64,000 nucleotides of DNA, taken from the NCBI GenBank assembly GCA_045538535.1, contig JAZSRN010000053.1, positions 20,899-84,898 of the forward strand. The letters run 5' to 3'. Positions 31,195 to 39,976 of this stretch are shown here, in pieces. The notes beneath the pieces were generated by a model. It saw only the letters and a list, made by a program, of their open reading frames with translations, was not told the DNA's origin and did no database searches. Position numbers and translations under genes: made by a program. Within the stretch, counting starts at the first letter, position 1. Each line of letters opens with the position of its first letter. Source of the DNA: RUG14219 sp045538535 (GTDB taxonomy: Bacteria > Cyanobacteriota > Vampirovibrionia > Gastranaerophilales > Gastranaerophilaceae).

Positions 31195-32394
31195 TTAACC
31201 TTTGAGATTTAGTCCTAATCGATTTTTCAAGTCAGCCGCAACCGTACCGAACGATTGCTCTAAGGGTAAAGTGTCCCTACCGTTCTTAGCAAGTGTATCA
31301 ATATGCTCTTTTGCTATGCCCATAAATTCAACTTTATCTTTATCAGAATTTTTAAGTTGTTTAATTATGGCTTCGCCTTGTGCTTGTCTGTGTTTTTCAA
31401 GTTCGGATTTGCCAACTATGGCTTTCATACCTTTTCCGGCAAAATGTCCAACAACCATACCGCAAGCCATACCGACCAAACCGCCGACAATAGCACCGAC
31501 TGCGTTACCAATACCTGGAACAACTGTGCCAAGTAACGCACCGAGTTTAGCACCGGCAATACCTCCGACTTTTGCACCAGCCCAGAAACCAGCCGTTTCA
31601 GCTGCCACTACAGCCGTAGATTTCAATAACTGTTTATTACCTTTACTTGTTCCTAATGTTTTATATGTTTCTATAATTTCCGGAGCTTCACACGCAAGAG
31701 AAATACCGGCAAATAAGGCATTACCTTTTACCCCGCTCGCAATTTTACGGAATATCGGTGATTTAACCGCCCAACTTTTTGTTTTACCGCTCAAATACGT
31801 TACACCAGTATATTTTTTAGCACCCGCAATTATTTTACCGGTTGTTGTTGTCGGTTTTAAATTACCATTAATTTTTGCATTATGAACATTTAATTTTGCT
31901 TCTGCAACTTTTTGTTCAATTTCCGCCAAAGCCTTTGCTTGATCTACACCTTTTAAACCTTTAGCATTATTAACTGCGGTTCGTACATCATCAAAGTAAG
32001 CCATTTTGCGAGAATTTCTTATAAACTTTGCTCTTTCCGCAGCTGAAGCACCAGCAGAAAGCGGTTGAGGCATCGAATATTTTGCACCAAGACCATTTAT
32101 TCTGTTCATTCTATCAAGATTCATGGCCGTTTGGAAAATATTATTGCCCTTCATCGATTGGTTAAGTGCATTTTGAGCCACACCATTAGCTTTCAGAGCT
32201 TGCCAAGCACTTTGATAATTACCTCGATTTTGCCATAACCAAGTCCCTCCGTTCCAAGCTGCCGGTACTGCTGAAAACGCAGCCATAAAACCGAAACCGT
32301 CTAATGGCCCGATTTGTTTCATTGCTGAAACACCCGCAACTGAATATGAGAGTCTTGCCAACTCGTTATTTACCTTAACGAAATTGTAGTTCAT
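31195..32394 (-). CDS. Glycine-zipper hypothetical protein
   Basis: The protein has 399 residues. The N-terminal 230 residues are Ala/Asn/Gln-rich and helical. Residues 260-345 form a glycine-zipper hydrophobic block (GGIAGAKLGALLG, then IVGGLVGMACGMVVGHFAG), the kind found in pore-forming or envelope-spanning proteins. A polar tail follows. There is no cleavable signal peptide. The block aligns loosely with that of the gene at 32547 (shared E-x-P, G-x-x-G and IVGG spacing), so the two are probably paralogues. It has the shared GGCAAT-N17-CTTTATA motif upstream and AAGGG before the ATG. Confidence 0.75.
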   Translation of the reverse strand: MNYNFVKVNNELARLSYSVAGVSAMKQIGPLDGFGFMAAFSAVPAAWNGGTWLWQNRGNYQSAWQALKANGVAQNALNQSMKGNNIFQTAMNLDRMNRINGLGAKYSMPQPLSAGASAAERAKFIRNSRKMAYFDDVRTAVNNAKGLKGVDQAKALAEIEQKVAEAKLNVHNAKINGNLKPTTTTGKIIAGAKKYTGVTYLSGKTKSWAVKSPIFRKIASGVKGNALFAGISLACEAPEIIETYKTLGTSKGNKQLLKSTAVVAAETAGFWAGAKVGGIAGAKLGALLGTVVPGIGNAVGAIVGGLVGMACGMVVGHFAGKGMKAIVGKSELEKHRQAQGEAIIKQLKNSDKDKVEFMGIAKEHIDTLAKNGRDTLPLEQSFGTVAADLKNRLGLNLKG

Positions 32395-32427
32395 CTTTTT
32401 CCCTTAAATTTTAATTCCCCGTAGTTA

Positions 32428-32457
32428 TATAAAGTTTTTTTGTTTAAAATAATTGCC
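32428..32457 (-). promoter_or_regulatory. Shared promoter-like motif GGCAAT-N17-CTTTATA, copy 2
   Basis: GGCAAT (complement of 32452-32457), 17 bases, CTTTATA (complement of 32428-32434). It is flanked by TTCTTAATA upstream, as in copy 3. Confidence 0.6.
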
Positions 32458-32546
32458 TAATTATTAAGAAACATTAAAAGAGCAGAAAACATTTTCTGCT
32501 CATAAATAAGGGGTATTGTTATATATATTAAGGGGAGGATAAATTA

Positions 32547-33392
32547 TTAACTCATATAATTTAATTTTTGTGGCTGATTCATCATATAATTCATACTTGA
32601 AGGATTCATCATATTATAACCCATTGAATTCATACCAGTAGCATTCATCATAAAATCATCATTCATTGTGCCCATCGCAGACATCATATAAGCATTTTGC
32701 AATTGCTGAATTTGTTGAGGAGTCATAGTCGACACTTGCGAATTTGCACTATATGATCCAAATGCTGGTGCATTACTTGATTGAGATTGATTATACGCCA
32801 TTTTTGCAGCTTCCTCAGCTTCCATTTTCTTTTCGGTATATGTTTTGCCGACAACTGCACTTGCTAACATTTCACCGGCAATCCATCCTAATAAACCACC
32901 TACAATAGGAATAGGACAAATAGCTTGGCCTATAGCTGCACAAGCCGCTCCTGAAGCCAACCTTGCCGTTGCCTTACCGGTTTCTAAAAGACCAGAACCA
33001 ATACCTTCTTCAGTAGTTGCTTTAAATATATTCGGAAGTTCAAATGCAATCATTAAAGCAGAACCGATAAGTGGTAAACGTTTAACTAGTTCATTTCCGG
33101 CACCTTTAAATGAACTCCAGAAACCCTTTCCGGCCTTCCAAGCATTTTTCATATCTTTTGGAAGCGACATTGCAGAATCTTTCATGCCTTTCCATACATT
33201 TGTACCTTTAGTGGCATTTTCAGCAGCTTTAAAACCATCTTTAATTTGAGTTCCAAAGTTGGTAAATCTACTTTTTCCGGCAGCTTTGAATACAGAACCA
33301 CTATTTTTTATAGATTGTTCAACAGCGGTTTGGTATTTTACATCAAATAGGAGTTTTCCAACATTACTCGCAATTCTACCTATAGAAACCAT
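32547..33392 (-). CDS. Glycine-zipper hypothetical protein, paralogue
   Basis: The protein has 281 residues. A basic helical N-terminus (1-100) is followed by a glycine/alanine hydrophobic block (about 105-185) with IVGGLLGWIAGEMLASAVVG. The C-terminal 70 residues are Met/Asn/Gln-rich low complexity with many NMM/MNY repeats. There is no signal peptide. AAGGTAGG precedes the ATG. The hydrophobic block resembles that of the 31195 gene, and the promoter motif is the same. Adjacent paralogues under a common motif suggest one membrane-linked function, unknown. Confidence 0.75.
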   Translation of the reverse strand: MVSIGRIASNVGKLLFDVKYQTAVEQSIKNSGSVFKAAGKSRFTNFGTQIKDGFKAAENATKGTNVWKGMKDSAMSLPKDMKNAWKAGKGFWSSFKGAGNELVKRLPLIGSALMIAFELPNIFKATTEEGIGSGLLETGKATARLASGAACAAIGQAICPIPIVGGLLGWIAGEMLASAVVGKTYTEKKMEAEEAAKMAYNQSQSSNAPAFGSYSANSQVSTMTPQQIQQLQNAYMMSAMGTMNDDFMMNATGMNSMGYNMMNPSSMNYMMNQPQKLNYMS

Positions 33393-33430
33393 TTTCTACC
33401 TACCTTAAACTTTATAACTAACCTTACCTA

Positions 33431-33460
33431 TATAAAGTTTTTTAGAGTTAAAAAATTGCC
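33431..33460 (-). promoter_or_regulatory. Shared promoter-like motif GGCAAT-N17-CTTTATA, copy 3
   Basis: GGCAAT (complement of 33455-33460), 17 bases, CTTTATA (complement of 33431-33437). TTCTTAATA lies just upstream, as in copy 2. Confidence 0.6.
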
Positions 33461-33495
33461 TATAATATTAAGAAATGTTAACTTACTTAATCAAC

Positions 33496-33524
33496 TTTAC
33501 AGAAACAACCAAAAGTTGTATAAT
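33496..33524 (+). promoter_or_regulatory. Promoter of the 33531 gene, leaderless type
   Basis: TTTACA (33496-33501), 17 bases, TATAAT (33519-33524). The -10 ends 6 bases before the ATG at 33531. Confidence 0.65.
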
Positions 33525-33530
33525 TAACCT

Positions 33531-33722
33531 ATGTATTGCCAAGATGGAAAAATCTATATTGAAACAACCGATTTGTGTATAACTTGTGACAATTACGCAC
33601 GAGGTGTAGCATGTCCTTTACTCACAGCATTAGGTGAAGGAGCAGTTTTTATGGAAGATTGTTTAACGGTTGAAGATTGTGGGTTTTACAAAGAGTTTAA
33701 ACGGAATTTACACATAGTTTAG
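33531..33722 (+). CDS. Small cysteine-rich cytoplasmic protein
   Basis: This 63-residue protein has six cysteines (3, 16, 19, 28, 44, 50), including CITC, and no signal peptide. It may bind a metal or a cluster. It is the first gene of a unit with the isocitrate dehydrogenase-type gene 11 bases downstream. The family is unknown to me. Confidence 0.65.
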   Translation: MYCQDGKIYIETTDLCITCDNYARGVACPLLTALGEGAVFMEDCLTVEDCGFYKEFKRNLHIV

Positions 33723-33733
33723 AAGGAAAATAT

Positions 33734-34726
33734 ATGCAAAAAATTACATTAATAAACGGTGATGGCATCGGCCCTGAAATAAGTGATGCCGTTGTAAAAA
33801 TTATAGATGCAAGCGGATTAAAAATAGATTGGGATATACAAAGTGCCGGCGCAGACGTAATAGAAACCGAAGGCACACCGCTTCCACAGAGAGTTTTAGA
33901 CTCTATCAAAAGCAACAAAATAGCTCTAAAAGCTCCTGTTACAACCCCTATCGGAAAAGGATTTCGTTCAGTTAATGTTCAATTACGCAAAGATTTGGAT
34001 TTGTATGCAAATTTAAGACCTTGCAAAAACCTTCCAAACATAAAAACAAAATTCGACAATGTAAATATTGTTGTTGTTCGAGAAAACACCGAGGATTTGT
34101 ATGCCGGTATAGAACGCCAAGTTGATGAAGATACAGCTGAAAGCATAAAAATCATAACTCGTAAAGCTTCCGAACGTATAAGTCGCTTTGCATTTGATTA
34201 TGCGGTAAAAAACGAAAGGAAAGAAGTTTGTGTTGTAACAAAAGCAAACATAATGAAATTATCCGACGGATTATTTTTAGAATGTTTTAGGCAAGTAGCA
34301 GAAGATTATCCTCAGATTTCAGCAAAAGAAATTTTGGTCGACAATCTGTGCATGCAACTGGTTCAAAATCCGACAAAATTTGACGTTTTGGTATTGCCAA
34401 ACCTTTATGGCGATATTGTATCAGACCTATGCGCCGGATTAATCGGAGGATTAGGAGTCGCACAAGGCGCTAACATTGGTGAAGATTATGCCGTATTTGA
34501 ACCGGTACATGGTTCTGCACCGGATATTCAAGGCCAAAATATAGCCAATCCAACCGCATTATTATTATCTGCAATTGAAATGTTACGCTACATAGGACAA
34601 AACACATACGCTGACAGAATTGAACGAGCATTATTTATGACTCTTAAGGCTGGAATTTGTACTCCGGACTTAGGAGGAGTAGCTACAACCACTCAATTTA
34701 GAGAGGCAATTATTCGCGCCTTATAA
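33734..34726 (+). CDS. NAD-type isocitrate/isopropylmalate dehydrogenase family enzyme
   Basis: The protein has 330 residues. Family motifs: LINGDGIGPEIS, the substrate loop SVNVQLRKDLDLYANLRP, VVRENTEDLYAGIE, the metal-binding aspartates in LYGDIVSDLCAGLIGGLG, and the NAD-binding FEPVHGSAPDIQGQNIANPTA. The S-x-N-x-x-L-R-K form and the ENTEDLYAG phrase favour NAD-dependent isocitrate dehydrogenase over isopropylmalate or homoisocitrate dehydrogenase. It would produce 2-oxoglutarate. AGAAGGA precedes the ATG. Confidence 0.88.
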   Translation: MQKITLINGDGIGPEISDAVVKIIDASGLKIDWDIQSAGADVIETEGTPLPQRVLDSIKSNKIALKAPVTTPIGKGFRSVNVQLRKDLDLYANLRPCKNLPNIKTKFDNVNIVVVRENTEDLYAGIERQVDEDTAESIKIITRKASERISRFAFDYAVKNERKEVCVVTKANIMKLSDGLFLECFRQVAEDYPQISAKEILVDNLCMQLVQNPTKFDVLVLPNLYGDIVSDLCAGLIGGLGVAQGANIGEDYAVFEPVHGSAPDIQGQNIANPTALLLSAIEMLRYIGQNTYADRIERALFMTLKAGICTPDLGGVATTTQFREAIIRAL

Positions 34727-34740
34727 CAAAAAACATTTAA

Positions 34741-35700
34741 TTATTCATATAAAAAACACTTAACACTGTGCGAGTCCGAAAAACTTGTTTCCACCGGACA
34801 ATTGGATTTGCAAACATCCATACAATATTTACACCTTGTATGGAATTTACATCCACTCGGCAAATTCGTTGGTGAAGGGATATCACCTTTTAAAAGCTCT
34901 TCTCTATTTTGCAAATTATCAAATTTTGGGATAGCACTTAATAAAGCTTTTGTATAAGGATGTTTTGGATTATTAAAAATTTCTTCAGTTAATCCGACTT
35001 CAATAATTTCGCCAAGGTACATTATTGCTACCCTATCCGCAAGATATTCAATAACGCTCATATCATGAGTAATAAGCAAAAACGTCAAATTATAAGACTC
35101 TTTCAATTCTTTTAAAAGATTAATTATCTGCGCTTGAATACTGACATCCAAGGCACTTACAGGCTCATCTGCAAGAATAAACTTTGGAGACAAAACAAGT
35201 GCTCTTGCTATAGCAATACGCTGTCTTTGACCTCCCGAAAACTCATGCGGATAAAGTTCTAAACAATTTTCATCCAAACCAGCTTGTTTTAATTTATCTC
35301 TAACAATATCATCCATTTCTTCTTTTGCATATTTACAATTAATTTCAAGCGGCTCTCGCAAAATTTCGCCTATTTTCATCTTTGGATTTAAACTGGAATA
35401 AGGATTTTGAAAAATCATTTGAGCTTTTTGGCGAAACTCTTTGTGCTGGACTTTTGTTTGACACCCCAAATCAATACCATCAAACACTATAGAACCTGAT
35501 TTTGCCTCTTTAAGTTTGAGAATTGCTTTTGCCAAAGTTGATTTACCACAACCGGATTCGCCTGCCAACGCTAAAATTTCGCCTTCTTTAATATTTATAG
35601 AAACATCATTTACTGCTTTTACTATCTCGGTTTTTGATAATAAACCTTTTCGAGTTTCATATTCAACATTTAAATCTTTTATCTCAATTAAATTGGCCAT
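34741..35700 (-). CDS. Oligopeptide/dipeptide ABC transporter ATP-binding protein (OppF/DppF type)
   Basis: The protein has 319 residues. Walker A GESGCGKS (about 48-55), Q-loop FQNPYSSLNP, signature SGGQRQRIAIARAL, Walker B FILADEPVSALDV and H-loop THDMS are all present. It ends in the oligopeptide C-terminal module with four cysteines (GCKFHTRCKYC...C) typical of OppD/OppF. In most genomes it sits with OppD and permeases; none is in the window, so it is encoded apart from its partners or is the last gene of a dispersed system. Confidence 0.9.
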   Translation of the reverse strand: MANLIEIKDLNVEYETRKGLLSKTEIVKAVNDVSINIKEGEILALAGESGCGKSTLAKAILKLKEAKSGSIVFDGIDLGCQTKVQHKEFRQKAQMIFQNPYSSLNPKMKIGEILREPLEINCKYAKEEMDDIVRDKLKQAGLDENCLELYPHEFSGGQRQRIAIARALVLSPKFILADEPVSALDVSIQAQIINLLKELKESYNLTFLLITHDMSVIEYLADRVAIMYLGEIIEVGLTEEIFNNPKHPYTKALLSAIPKFDNLQNREELLKGDIPSPTNLPSGCKFHTRCKYCMDVCKSNCPVETSFSDSHSVKCFLYE

Positions 35701-35856
35701 ATCAGTAGTTTAATAAGAAAAACTTTTAAAATCAATTATTCAAATGGATATAAATATTTCATCTTCAATCATAGTTGTTTGCCATTCTAACAAAATCATG
35801 ATAATATAATACTAATATAAAGATTTCGAGCATAATGATATTAGGAAGAGAGTCAG

Positions 35857-36942
35857 ATGGATTTCAAACAAAGTATTTTTATTCAAATACTCAAACAAAT
35901 AAACTTCCATATTAAATACATTATAAATAGTACTAAACGGATTGATTTTATAGAAAAACAAATTGTTGCAAATTCAAGCTATTGGGACGATTTATGGTAC
36001 ATTAAGACCTATAACCACAATTTTACTCGCAAAGAAGCTTTGAATTATTGGTATAAAAAAGGCTGGTTAAAAGGTGAAAATCCTTCAAAATATATTAACA
36101 CAAAATACTGCTTACATCGGTGTAATGGCCAAAACCCAATATTAGCTTATTTAAACAAAGACTTAGTATTTTTCCCTGATAATAAAAATAATTATAAAGA
36201 TAAATCGGATGCAACCAAAATCACTGAATACCTCGAATATAAACAAACCCGAAAGGCTAAATCCGTTATCTACACAAGCATAACAAACGATTATGACGAC
36301 ATAAGAGAAATTGAAACACACAAATATATCGACAAAGATTGGGATTATGTATGTTTTTCTGATAATGAAGATTTAATCAAACAAGGACAAGTTGGAATTT
36401 GGGAAATCAAACCATTACAATTTTGTGAAAAAGATAGTATTCGAAATCAGCGTTGGCACAAAATGTTTGCACATATATTATTCCCGGAATACGAAGAAAG
36501 TATTTATATTGATGGGAATATAAATATTCTAAGCCCATATTTATTTGACCTAGTTAAAAATACCGAAAAAATATTTCTCCAACCAAAACATTTTAAGAAT
36601 TTATGTATTTATGGTGAATATAAAGATGTTCTATCTAAACGCCTTGATAAAAGAGAACTAATTAAAAAAGAACGAGATTTTATTAAGAACGAAGGAATGC
36701 CTCGTAATTATGGCTTTGGAGAAAACAATATTTTATACAGAAAACACCACCATCAACAAATAAAAAATATTATGAACGATTGGTGGAACATGCTATCTGA
36801 CTACGCAAAACGTGATCAATTGTCACTTGCATATTTACTATGGAAGAACAACATAAAACTTGAAGAACACACTTTTGAAAATGCAAGATTTCAAACCGAT
36901 AATTTCTATATTTTCGGGCACAAGAAAGGTTGGCCAAAATGA
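35857..36942 (+). CDS. DUF616-type glycosyltransferase-like protein
   Basis: The protein has 361 residues. The C-terminal domain (about 140-345) has AKSVIYTSITNDYDDI, WDYVCFSDN, RNQRWHKMFAHILFPEYEESIYIDGNI and RDQLSLAYLLWKN, the pattern of the DUF616/TOD1-like putative glycosyltransferase. The N-terminal 100 residues resemble the WxxxWYxxxG-like caps seen in glycan-synthesis proteins. AGGAAGAGAG precedes the ATG. It heads an operon with an NAD-epimerase (4-base overlap) and a family 8 glycosyltransferase. Confidence 0.8.
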   Translation: MDFKQSIFIQILKQINFHIKYIINSTKRIDFIEKQIVANSSYWDDLWYIKTYNHNFTRKEALNYWYKKGWLKGENPSKYINTKYCLHRCNGQNPILAYLNKDLVFFPDNKNNYKDKSDATKITEYLEYKQTRKAKSVIYTSITNDYDDIREIETHKYIDKDWDYVCFSDNEDLIKQGQVGIWEIKPLQFCEKDSIRNQRWHKMFAHILFPEYEESIYIDGNINILSPYLFDLVKNTEKIFLQPKHFKNLCIYGEYKDVLSKRLDKRELIKKERDFIKNEGMPRNYGFGENNILYRKHHHQQIKNIMNDWWNMLSDYAKRDQLSLAYLLWKNNIKLEEHTFENARFQTDNFYIFGHKKGWPK

Positions 36943-37886
36943 ATATACTAATTACCGGAGGCGCAGGATTTATAGGTTCAACACTTGCAGATAGGCTACT
37001 TAAAGAAAACAATAACGTAATAGTTATTGATAATTTTAATGACTATTATGACATTTCACTAAAAGAACAAAACGTCAAAAACAATATTAATAATCCTAAT
37101 TACAAATTATACAGAGGAGATATTTGCAACTCCGAACTTTTACAAGAAATTTTTTCCAAAAACGATATTGATACAGTTATACACACAGCAGCTAGAGCCG
37201 GAGTTCGTAAATCAATAGAAGAACCTCTCGAATATATTCACTCTAATATTCAAGGAACGGTTAACATCCTTGAACAAATGAGGCAACACCACGTCAATAA
37301 AATAATATTTGCATCATCATCTTCTGTTTATGGAAACTGCAATGCTGAAAGGTTTTCAGAAGATTTAAAAACTTCCGAACCTATTTCGCCATACGCCGCA
37401 ACAAAACTGGCTTGTGAGCAATTTTTATATACATATTCAAAACTTTACAACATACAAGCTATTTGTCTGCGCCTATTTACAGTCTATGGCCCTAGACAAA
37501 GACCGGATTTAGCAATTCGAAAATTCATAGAACTTATAGAACAAGATAAGCCTATACCGGTTTATGGAGATGGAACAACAATTAGAGACTATACGTATAT
37601 CGATGATATTATCGAAGGTTTTTGTGCAGCAATCGAATATAACAAAACTCAATACGAAATCATAAACCTAGGAGGCGGCAATCCTATAACATTAAACAAC
37701 CTGATTGAAACAATAGAAGGCTTAATGGATAAAAAAGCTAAAATCCAAAATTCATCCAGACAAGCCGGAGATGTCGACAAAACAATAAGCGATATAACAA
37801 AAGCAAGAAATCTATTGAATTACGAACCAAAAATTTCACTTAAAAATGGAATTAAAAATTTTATCGACTGGAAAAACTCACATTAA
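36939..37886 (+). CDS. NAD-dependent sugar-nucleotide epimerase (UDP-glucuronate/UDP-glucose 4-epimerase-like)
   Basis: The protein has 315 residues of the extended SDR family. GGAGFIGS binds NAD, the catalytic Tyr-x-x-x-Lys is YAATK, and SSSSVYGN and RLFTVYGPRQRPDLAI are typical of the UDP-glucuronate 4-epimerase branch. The start at 36939 overlaps the upstream stop (ATGA), with AAAGG upstream; a TTG at 36930 is disfavoured. It probably supplies a galactose- or galacturonate-type sugar nucleotide to the neighbouring glycosyltransferases. Confidence 0.88.
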   Translation: MNILITGGAGFIGSTLADRLLKENNNVIVIDNFNDYYDISLKEQNVKNNINNPNYKLYRGDICNSELLQEIFSKNDIDTVIHTAARAGVRKSIEEPLEYIHSNIQGTVNILEQMRQHHVNKIIFASSSSVYGNCNAERFSEDLKTSEPISPYAATKLACEQFLYTYSKLYNIQAICLRLFTVYGPRQRPDLAIRKFIELIEQDKPIPVYGDGTTIRDYTYIDDIIEGFCAAIEYNKTQYEIINLGGGNPITLNNLIETIEGLMDKKAKIQNSSRQAGDVDKTISDITKARNLLNYEPKISLKNGIKNFIDWKNSH

Positions 37887-37907
37887 TATATATTCATAAG
37901 GATAAAT

Positions 37908-38915
37908 ATGGAAAAACGAATTATACCTATAGCAATAATTACGGATAATAAATTAGCTTTTTCGGTTGCAACATTGATTGTTAATTTATTAGAAACTAAA
38001 AACGACAACACTTTTTATGATTTAAATATTGTTGTGACAACCAATTTTGAATCCGACAACATAGACAAAATTCAAAATCTTGAACAACAGTATAAAAACC
38101 ATTGTTCAATAAATTTTGTAAAAATGGATGAACGTTTTAAAGAAGCTAAAAACGGCACCGGATACATTTCAAACGCATGTGCTTTTAAAATGTGTTTTGG
38201 AGAACTATTCCCGCAATATTCAAAAATATTATATTTAGATACTGATATTATAGTATTTGAAGATTTGAGTGAATTATACAATAATGAACTAGATGACAAT
38301 TATATTGGCGGAGTTTTCTCGTTAGGCCACTATTTAAAACGAAGAGAATTAATTCAAGAACTTGCTATCCCGGATTTATCAAGTTACATAAATGCCGGCG
38401 TATTACTTCTCAATTTGGATAAAATCAGAGATGATAATATTGAAAGACAACTACAAGAACTTGTGGGAAGTTATAAAGATTCAGTAGACCAACATATTTT
38501 TAACAAAATTTGTTACAACAAAATTAAACTTTTACACCCAAAATACAATATAACAAATACGAATATTGAATATTATAACAATGGTTCCGGAATAATCGCG
38601 TTTACAAACAAAGAAATTCAAGAAGTAAGAAACAATCCCGTAATTTATCACTACACCGGAAAATACAAACCTTGGAATTCGTACAATTTGAGATATGCTT
38701 TGATATGGCTAAGATACTACAAAAAAACAGCTTATAGTACATATCCACTGACCCTGTCGTTATTTATATCAGAGAAACACGCTAACAAAAAAATAAAAAT
38801 GAAACTCTACAAAAAATTTATTCATTACACGTACAGATTGCTTTATCTAATCACTAAATCTGACTTTATTAACGATAGAATAGAAAGACATCAACGCCGA
38901 TACATAATAGACTAA
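37908..38915 (+). CDS. Family 8 glycosyltransferase
   Basis: The protein has 335 residues. The DxD-type metal motif is in ILYLDTDIIVFEDLSELY, with upstream NACAFKMCFGELFPQ and the downstream YINAGVLLLNLDKIRD and HYTGKYKPW motifs of GT8 (LgtC-like) enzymes. It transfers a sugar from a UDP-sugar, probably the product of the epimerase 22 bases upstream. The last 50 residues are basic and hydrophobic, suggesting peripheral membrane contact. AAGGA precedes the ATG. Confidence 0.9.
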   Translation: MEKRIIPIAIITDNKLAFSVATLIVNLLETKNDNTFYDLNIVVTTNFESDNIDKIQNLEQQYKNHCSINFVKMDERFKEAKNGTGYISNACAFKMCFGELFPQYSKILYLDTDIIVFEDLSELYNNELDDNYIGGVFSLGHYLKRRELIQELAIPDLSSYINAGVLLLNLDKIRDDNIERQLQELVGSYKDSVDQHIFNKICYNKIKLLHPKYNITNTNIEYYNNGSGIIAFTNKEIQEVRNNPVIYHYTGKYKPWNSYNLRYALIWLRYYKKTAYSTYPLTLSLFISEKHANKKIKMKLYKKFIHYTYRLLYLITKSDFINDRIERHQRRYIID

Positions 38916-38923
38916 CAAATATT

Positions 38924-39529
38924 TTAAGAAGGATTGACTTCTCTTCTGCCTTCTAAAGCCTTTGTAATTGTTATCTCATCTGCATATTCCAAATCCCCAC
39001 CAACCGGAAGTCCAAAAGCAATTCGAGAAACTTTTATTCCAAATGGCTTTATCAATTTGCTTAAATAAAGACTTGTAGCTTCACCCTCAACAGAAGGACT
39101 CAACGCCAAAATAACTTCATTAACCCTTTCATCCGTCAATCTATTCAATAGCTCTTTAACCCTAATGTCATCGACACCAATACCATCCATCGGCGATATA
39201 ACACCTTGCAAAACATGATAAAGACCTTTGTATTCATTAGTTTTTTCTATCGCAATTAAATCTTTAGTCTCCGCAACAACACAAATAAGGCTTTTATCTC
39301 TTGTTGTTGATGTACAAATTTCGCAAGGACTAGACGCAGATAAATTGAAGCAAACTTCACAAGTTCTTGTGTTTTCTTTTGCTTCAATCATACTCTGCGC
39401 AAACCTTTCAATCTCCTCCTTTGACATCCTTAACAGATAAAACGCCATTCGCTGAGCCGATTTTGGTCCAATAGAAGGAAATTTTTGAAAATGTTCAATT
39501 AAAGTTGCTATAGATTTTGGATAAATCAT
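38924..39529 (-). CDS. recR: Recombination mediator protein RecR
   Basis: The protein has 201 residues, the normal RecR length. Order of elements: N-terminal HhH (FQKFPSIGPKSAQRMAFYLL), the C4 zinc finger CEVCFNLSASSPCEIC, and a Toprim domain (ICVVAETKDLIAIE, LHVLQG-like, ALSPSVEGEATSLYLSKLI). It works with RecFO in daughter-strand gap repair. The ATG at 39529 with AAAGAG upstream is preferred over an in-frame TTG at 39550. It is cotranscribed with ybaB 25 bases upstream, the classic pair. Confidence 0.95.
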   Translation of the reverse strand: MIYPKSIATLIEHFQKFPSIGPKSAQRMAFYLLRMSKEEIERFAQSMIEAKENTRTCEVCFNLSASSPCEICTSTTRDKSLICVVAETKDLIAIEKTNEYKGLYHVLQGVISPMDGIGVDDIRVKELLNRLTDERVNEVILALSPSVEGEATSLYLSKLIKPFGIKVSRIAFGLPVGGDLEYADEITITKALEGRREVNPS

Positions 39530-39554
39530 GCCGGCACTCTTTAAAAACAATAAA

Positions 39555-39890
39555 TTATAAGTTCAAACCTGGAATATTTATACCACCAGTTACAGCTTTC
39601 ATTTTTGTTTCCATTTCTTTTGTAGCTTTATCACTGGCTTGTTTTATAGCAGAAGAAATGATATCTTCAAGCATTTCAATAGACTCAGCATCAACTGCAG
39701 AAGGATTTTCCGGATTGATTGCTTCAGCGCTCAATTTGATAGCCTTAAATTTACCCTGACCGTCACAAGTAACTTTTACTGCACCACCAGCTGATTCACC
39801 AACAATTTCAGTTTCAGCTAGTTGTTTTTGAGTATCTTTCAATCTTGCTTGCAATGTTTGAGCTTGCTTCATCATCTGCATAATATTCAT
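39555..39890 (-). CDS. YbaB/EbfC nucleoid-associated protein
   Basis: The protein has 111 residues. MMKQAQTLQARLKDTQKQLAE, VKVTCDGQGKFKAIKLSAE and LEDIISSAIKQA match the family throughout. YbaB/EbfC dimers bind DNA and are usually encoded just before recR, as here. AAGGAGAAT precedes the ATG. Confidence 0.93.
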   Translation of the reverse strand: MNIMQMMKQAQTLQARLKDTQKQLAETEIVGESAGGAVKVTCDGQGKFKAIKLSAEAINPENPSAVDAESIEMLEDIISSAIKQASDKATKEMETKMKAVTGGINIPGLNL

Positions 39891-39964
39891 AGCTTATTCT
39901 CCTTAATTTATACACATATCCATGCGAAAACACTTAACATTTCGCTTTTTTAACAATTTTATTA

Positions 39965-39970
39965 TACAAT
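39965..39970 (+). promoter_or_regulatory. -10 element of the matrixin gene, leaderless type
   Basis: TACAAT ends 6 bases before the ATG at 39977. No ribosome-binding site is seen. Confidence 0.5.
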
Positions 39971-39976
39971 AAAAAT

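Noticed and set aside
31202..31885. 227-codon plus-strand frame
   Set aside because: It is antisense to the glycine-zipper gene. Its Pro/Ala-rich composition is the mirror of Gly/Ala codons, and it has no ribosome-binding site.
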